DNA from: Atopsyche davidsoni
Taxonomy: Eukaryota; Arthropoda; Insecta; Trichoptera; Hydrobiosidae
NCBI GenBank assembly: GCA_022113835.1
Contig: JAILWY010000020.1
Span: forward strand, 3,472,001-3,536,000
Length of the DNA stretch: 64,000 nucleotides
Reading direction: 5' to 3'
A model generated the notes under the pieces. The model was not told where the DNA came from. It searched no databases and saw nothing but the letters and a program-made list of their open reading frames with translations. This document shows, in pieces, positions 57,871 to 64,000 of the stretch. Numbering within the stretch: the stretch's first letter is position 1; every line of letters starts with the position of its first letter. Both the position numbers and the translations under genes were made by a program.

Positions 57871-60800
57871 ACTCACACGACGTGCAAATAATCTTATTCG
57901 ACGTGTCACAGCATTATAGTTACATTACGACATAGCAAGGTCTGGGAGGGAACATGTTATTATTGAAAATGGTCGACATCTATCAACTACATCTTGTGTT
58001 TTACAAGTCCAGGTTTTTTTTTTATGAAGTCTCCCAATAACAGCCTCGAGAATATTTTTTTTAAAAGAAAACACACTTAAATTAAAAGAAACTAATAATG
58101 TAGAATAAAGTTCAGACCCAAGAGGCGTGTAATAATGATTGCAGAAATGAGATATCGCTCGGCCGATTTGTGCGCTTTGACAATGTCGCATTATTTTCTT
58201 TTGGGCTGAGTAAAGAGTTAAGAATACGTCAACGGCATGAAATGTTTCACAACCTTCGAGGCGAGATTTAGTGTCTCGGTCACGAGACTGAGACCGATTC
58301 TCTCAGACTCAGATTTAATTTAAAAAATATGAAAAATATTCTAATTCTAAGCACGTGACAATCTTTCCAATCAGTTATTTATTTTTTTTATAATTAATTG
58401 TAGCCGGTCAAAATATTTGATATGAATAGATTTTTAAAAAAAAATTAAGTGCGTTTCATTTGAAAAAACATATCTGTTAGCGTTTATTGACAAATAGAGT
58501 ATAAATAAATACCATTCTTGAGTTTATTTCAAGATATACTCGAGAGTGGTAGATTGATGGATAAATAGAAGAAAAAAATCTCCGATGTCGGAGCCGTACT
58601 AATGTTAATCACATATGTCCTCTTCTTGTACTTTTTGATTAAATTCAATTTTTAATATAAAATGTGTTTTGTGATATTTTCTTTTACACGCTATATATTT
58701 TTGAGTGGTTTTAATTAACTGGACATTCACTGAGTTTTTTTTATACTTTGAATTTGTATTATATGTAAACTTATTCCTCGCCATCAGCCCGTCAGATTCC
58801 TGAAATATATATACGAGTTCAGTGTACGTATAAAACTTATTTATGCGTGTATTAATTTGATCTGATGGGATGGGTGCGATGAATAAAATACTAGTTTTGG
58901 AAGAATTTTACATGTGAATCTTACTATATTATAATCTTGTTGTCAAATCCAAACCTGTTTCATTGTAGATACGACGGTAAAACCCATTTTCAAAATAAAC
59001 TAATCAACATTATTATTTTTGATTATTTCAAAGTTTACGATATCACCTGAAAATTATTTACCCATTTTTTAAAATTTTGAAAAAATTTTACCGATCCAAA
59101 TCAGATATATATCCAATTCCCGATATAGGATTTTATATAAGGCTGATTTACAGGCGGTTAAAATTGTTATTATTATAACCAATTTTGAGATTTTTCTCTT
59201 ATTAATTTTGATTAAAAGACGGTTATAAAAAAAAAAAATGATGATTACTAATCACTTGCTGATGTCGTACGGGCAACGATAATTTTTCTTTTGTCGGCGT
59301 TCGCCAGGACATATTTCAGAAATAATAAAGAAATAACTTTCCCGATGAAACCTTGTGCTTTGAATGGCGGGTTTTATAAAAAAAAAAAAAAAAAACAAAA
59401 CATACACACCTGCCGAGATTATGCACGTCTTAGATTATTTCTAAATTTGCAATATTTGCAATGGAAGCTTATGGAAATCTCTCAATATCAAAACCAAATA
59501 AAAAAAATAGTTTTACGCTCAGTGTAATAATCCAGGTAACTGTAGAAAATACTATATAATCACACAACCCGGACAGCCTGGCGGAACTGCCGACAAAGGA
59601 ACACGCAACAAGCTTTGACTTCGCCGCGGCGATTAACATATTTATAGCACAGCTTCGTTTGATAAAACTCCACTGGAAAAAAATATACACAGATTACTTT
59701 GTTTAATGCAACAATATTATCAAAATCTACATTCAGACCGAGCGCGTGTAAATTAACATTTTTAATGAATTATTATCATATTAAATTGAATTATTTTTTT
59801 GTAACATTTGAGACTCGCAATGCCGCTCCCTAGTGTCTGTAGTTTGTGATAGTATTGACAATGCGTGTTCACGCACCAAAAGCCGCTTTGTTTGCGAGTA
59901 GTCACGCTCAAAGCAACGATACTTTTACCGCGCATATATTTGTTAACTGACGTGTAATTTATATTGATATTGACTATGAAAGATATAAGATACCTTGGAC
60001 AGTGTTCTTGGTTAACTCTTTGATATTTTTACGATTTCTCCTTTATTGTATACAAAAGTAGCAGTTTTACAAATTTAACTTTTCAAGATTTATGCGGTGG
60101 ACGATTTTTAGTAATATATAACGTTTCTCACTTAATTGCCAGTGCTCTTTAGTTTTCGATAATTTATGTATACCGAGGCAATTTTGTACAGCAAAAAATT
60201 TACCGCACGATTCATACGAGCCTGTGGGGATTTCGTCTTACTACTCTCGCTCTGAAGCCGTACTTCGGGAAGAAAACTGGGCAGAAGGGCGTCGTTACTT
60301 TTTTGAGAAATCAAAAAAGTATGAAAGTCAAATCTTCGTATGATTCCGATGTCGGAAATGAAATGATGTGTTTTTTTAACAAACACGCCCTCTGCTCGAT
60401 ATCATAACCTTGCCAGTAGAAATGTGGAAATTCTGTTCACGACATAGTAACTAATATTTTGTAATTATAATTTTATCAACACTTCACTTGTATGATTAGT
60501 TTTTAGGCCAGTCTTTGTAATTATTACAGTTAAAAACGGTGTTCATAAATAAATATATTATTTCTGCTAAATTTTGTCTCGTCTTTTTAATTAACACGTA
60601 TCAAATTTCAATTCAACAGTCCCTCCGCATGAAGACATCCGCGGCCCGGGTTGGTGGGAGGCGCTCGAGCATGGACAGCCGGCACTTTTAACTAACCGGA
60701 GGACAAATCCATTCACTTCCAAATCCACATAAAAACATTTTTATAACCGATCACACCTTAGAGAGCTCACCTGCAAATTTAAAATATTGCTGATGTATAG

Positions 60801-63129
60801 GTAGCTAATTTTTAAATGTCATATCAAAACTACGATAAAAAAATACATATCAACCTTCCTTGTCAACCAAAGTAGAACAAATATTTATCCAGAATTTACC
60901 ACAGGGAATATTATTGTCAAATACATCTTCGTTCATTTGAATTATCATTATTTAACGCCTAGCTATAATACTGAGTAACGTTTTGAGTATTTTTGTATCT
61001 TGATTACGGGGGCTACTTAAAAGCCGAAGTTTATGGTTATTTTCAATAATTCTCGAAGATGAAACTTCACGAAGTTGCTTCGAGCATTGTTTACAATTAA
61101 TGACAAACAGAAAACCGAAGACGGATGAAGATATGATATCAATTTTTTTTTTTTATACATTACTAATCCCCATTAAAGCAAAGTATCAACCGGTGATGCT
61201 TGAAAAATCTTCACATTCGAATCGTGCGGAAAAAATAAAAAAAAACCGAGGACATATTATAAAAAATGTGCTTTTTCAATTTTACATTACAAAACCTACG
61301 TAAACTGCCATTTTGTTGAATAAACATTAAATTAAAAAAATAAAAGATACGCTTAAACTTTTAAAACGTTGCACAAATCAACACGAAAATTCACCGACAA
61401 TTTTTTCACGGCACGGAGGGGGCGGGGGGAACGTGATAAACTCCCTGAACGTTTAGATGCTCTCGTGAATTGTTTTGCCTTGCGATAAGCCGTCGAGGTG
61501 AATTTGGATGTGGGTTTGGCGCTCGCTTGCATCCTCTCGTTGTACATAGTATAATATCACTGACCGCAGTAAATGAGACGAACTTTAGTCTACACTATGA
61601 TTAGACTAGTGTTATTTAAGTAGTTTTACACATAACCTAACCTAACGTAACCTTACCGTACCGCTAGGCAGTGATCGTATTAATATCGTTAATAATATTT
61701 ATTATAATTTGCACCAATTCAAATTAAATGCATTCGTTAAACTGAACATACTGAGGTGTGAAAGTCGAGCCGGCTGATGGGCCAAACCTGATTCTGCGAA
61801 ATCATTTGCACAACTGAAAATATATTTATAGCTTACTGCTTCGTCGAAAGATCCCAAGTCTTGGCAAGAGCAAGCCAAACCTTATATACGAAAATAGATA
61901 TCACCAATATATATACAAAATTAAAAAATCCAGAAACATGCACGACGGCCGCTCCAAATTAGGACACGCTTTCTATATTTTTGTCTTTGTTGATTATTTA
62001 CTGTTGACTGTATGTGGTATAACTATATACGTGCAGCTTTATGTAATGTACGTGTACCATATGAGATAACTCACATATCTCCTGCGTGAAGGTACAAATA
62101 CAATACTTTTATATACACGAGGGCATCGCGGTTCCTACTGCCGTCGATTGCCATTTTTAAAACTAAAATACTGATAAAATAAGGATCCCACAGCGATTAG
62201 TACATATATTTTCACAATAATATATTTATTATTATAGTAACTGTTTTTTCGGTAAATCAAGCATAGGTCGAAGACCATAAATTTCTTTAAAGAATGTAAA
62301 AATAAGAAGCATTGATGTGACTCTTGAAGATCTCTAATTACAGGTATTTATCTCGACGGGATCAACCCCGCAGCGATGAAATCAAAACGCAGACAAAAAT
62401 ATAACCCATGTCATAGTTTGGACCGAAACCAAAATGAAAGTAAACGTCCGAGCGACTCCGAGGAAGTTCTCTGGCCCGCGAGCCCGGCTACACATAAACG
62501 AACCGAAGAAGATAAATTAAAAAAAAAATCTGAACATACTTCAATATTTATCCAAAGGATCGATTTAATACCAGAATTGACTCAAACTACAGTTTCATTA
62601 TTCGATGGTTTACTGATTAACGATGCTTACTTCCGAATATCTTAAGATAATAACAAAAATGAAAAATCCGCTATATTTCATGGCGGATTTGATTTGTATT
62701 AAAATATATTTATATATATAAAACCTTAAGATATTTCTTATCTGGGGATTTAAGCAGATCTCTTTGTTAAAAAAAATCCAAACGTCGAGTTTATGAAAGA
62801 TTGAAAAGCACGCTTGTAGAAGTATTCCAGCCCCGGAGTGCACGCTTACACGCACGCAGAAAGTGTAACTCAACAAAGTTACTTTTCTTTTTTGATACTT
62901 GTTTAACAGCGTGTTTGGTGTTCACTGTGATAGTTTGAATTCAATTTTAAGAGTTAACTTTGATATGAAGCCGATTTTATAATTCTAAAACTTGACGATT
63001 CTGGATGTGGAAATATTATTTGAATAGCAGCAGATCGAGTGTTTATCAAAGCAAAAAGACATCTCGTATATTTAATATGCTTGTAGGTTTAGGCGGCCGT
63101 TGTTATTATAGAAATACTAAGTTTTTTTT
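57871..63129. other. Intergenic AT-rich stretch
   Basis: No coding region or repeat family recognised. Short open frames (for example 61353-61547 minus, 62376-62645 plus) show basic or mixed composition and no known motif. Confidence 0.5.
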
Positions 63130-63134
63130 TTTCA

Positions 63135-63205
63135 GGTTTCAACGTTTTGGTATTGTTTCCTGTTCCCAAAGAAGGGCTCGGCACTGAGACCGAAACGTCG
63201 GAACC
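63135..63205. repeat. Hairpin related to the hammerhead-like motif
   Basis: ACGTTTTGG (63142-63150) pairs with CCGAAACGT (63190-63198) and an outer GGTT/AACC also pairs. The right arm GACCGAAACGTCGGAA matches the arm at 54490-54507 (reversed), but the CUGANGA core is replaced by CAAAGAA. It is likely a second, decayed member of the same family. Confidence 0.6.
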
Positions 63206-63721
63206 CCAAAGAAGAAATGCGACAATACCGTATATTTTATCTTTACCAAAAGTTTTTAATCGAATACTGTTAAAACTGAAATTAATATTTTATAGTGTGA
63301 TTAATAAAATAAAGTTAAAAGTTGACTTTTACATTGATGGAGAACGAAGCATACATAATTTTTAAAGCCATGTAAGTATTTTTTTTTTTATCATATATAT
63401 CAGCTTTGATAAGCAAGGTTTTTGCAGAATATATCGTTAATCTATTAAATAGTGAAAAATCAAAATAAGTCACATTTATAAATAAATATATATTAATGCA
63501 TATTGAATATACGAGATGTTTTATGCATAAAACTCAGTAAGTGTAAGATTTACGGTTGCATAAAGTGTAATGTAACGAGTGATACTGGAGACCGGCCGCG
63601 CTATGGTACAGCAGATAATTATCAAAGTTGGTCAAAATATGTCAAATCATAGTCCAAAAATATTTCAATTATTAAACCGAGGAATAGTGGTAAATTATTT
63701 AAAAAATACCCTGTAAATTCC

Positions 63722-63885
63722 TTACAAAACACAAAGCCCGGCTACACGGGCGGTCGGAACCACCCACCCCTCGGAGTTCTCTCCCTGCCGAGCTTCAAGG
63801 GCGAGGAGCCACAGAAACCGCCTTCAAACTACACCGCAACAGTTTCTGATCCTGGACCTCCCCCTCGGAGCGCAAGCCGATAACT
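63722..63885 (+). other. GC-rich open segment, possible last exon
   Basis: One plus-strand frame, from KPGYTGGRNHPPLGVLSLPS through EEPQKPPSNYTATVSDPGPP to a TAA at 63883-63885, is open and compositionally protein-like. The preceding ACAAAG is a poor acceptor. PGYTG occurs in ciliary microtubule inner proteins of the CIMIP2/FAM166 type, but that resemblance is far too short to name it. Confidence 0.25.
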
Positions 63886-63946
63886 CCCATCGTGCGGTGC
63901 GAGCAAAGCGGCTACGGCGGGACTGCCCGTGCAGCTGGGCCCAGAG

Positions 63947-63989
63947 AAAAGCATCAAGCGCCGGCTCGTCCGCACCGCTTGATGCTTTT
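63947..63989. repeat. Perfect 14-bp hairpin at the right edge
   Basis: AAAAGCATCAAGCG (63947-63960) and its exact reverse complement (63976-63989) flank a 15-base GC-rich loop and are followed by TATATCTACGG. It could be the 3' hairpin of a Helitron or another element end, but the window stops here. Confidence 0.75.
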
Positions 63990-64000
63990 TATATCTACGG

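Noticed and set aside
61630..61650. Interstitial insect telomere repeat (CCTAA)n
   Set aside because: Only two CCTAA units occur before the pattern breaks, which is too short.

Overview
The window looks like nuclear DNA of an arthropod, most likely an insect. It is AT-rich, has spliceosomal introns, and is crowded with fossils of mariner, pogo, hAT, piggyBac and LINE-type elements. The one deeply conserved gene, an APC/C activator of the Fizzy-related (fzr/Cdh1) type, matches insect Fizzy-related proteins closely. I cannot name the order or species from sequence alone.

Layout. 1-567: a 27-bp minisatellite, 21 units, running off the left edge. 0.6-6.3 kb: non-coding DNA with a mariner relic and a hAT element. 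6.4-8.8 kb and 14.6-17.8 kb: two minus-strand, two-exon C2H2 zinc-finger genes (A and B) that are tandem duplicates about 8.7 kb apart. Each pairs an acidic N-terminal exon made of repeated ~84-residue units rich in psi-K-x-E motifs with a single exon carrying a long run of 28-residue zinc fingers. 9.4-14.5 kb, between them: a nested pile of transposons whose relative ages can be read (piggyBac split by a hAT copy, which is itself split by a pogo-like MITE), a TTAA-flanked MITE, a second piggyBac pseudogene, and a Tc1/mariner-like transposase fragment.

19.9-52.5 kb, plus strand: the fzr gene in ten coding exons. A first exon with the C-box is separated from the rest by a 26.7-kb intron; eight compact exons at 50.3-52.5 kb carry the KLLR region and the seven-blade WD40 propeller. 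Exon 2 contains one base too many for its reading frame at a run of nine C, so the assembled sequence is either in error or frameshifted there. Intron 1 holds a 147-bp tandem satellite, three LINE 3' fragments, hAT MITEs, an inverted pair of AT-rich repeats and several CpG-rich patches. Intron 2 holds a foldback MITE. A long 3' UTR probably follows (first AATAAA at 55063).

55-64 kb: mostly AT-rich sequence in which I see no convincing gene. There is a CpG-rich possible promoter near 57.7 kb, and at the right edge a GC-rich open segment next to a perfect hairpin. Two related hairpins at 54.5 and 63.1 kb share a motif; the first carries the conserved core of a hammerhead ribozyme on the minus strand.

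The zinc-finger pair and fzr show no functional link. The zinc-finger genes look young and fast-changing (array duplications, nonsense decay at the array end) and sit among the mobile elements, whereas fzr is an old housekeeping cell-cycle gene with expanded introns.
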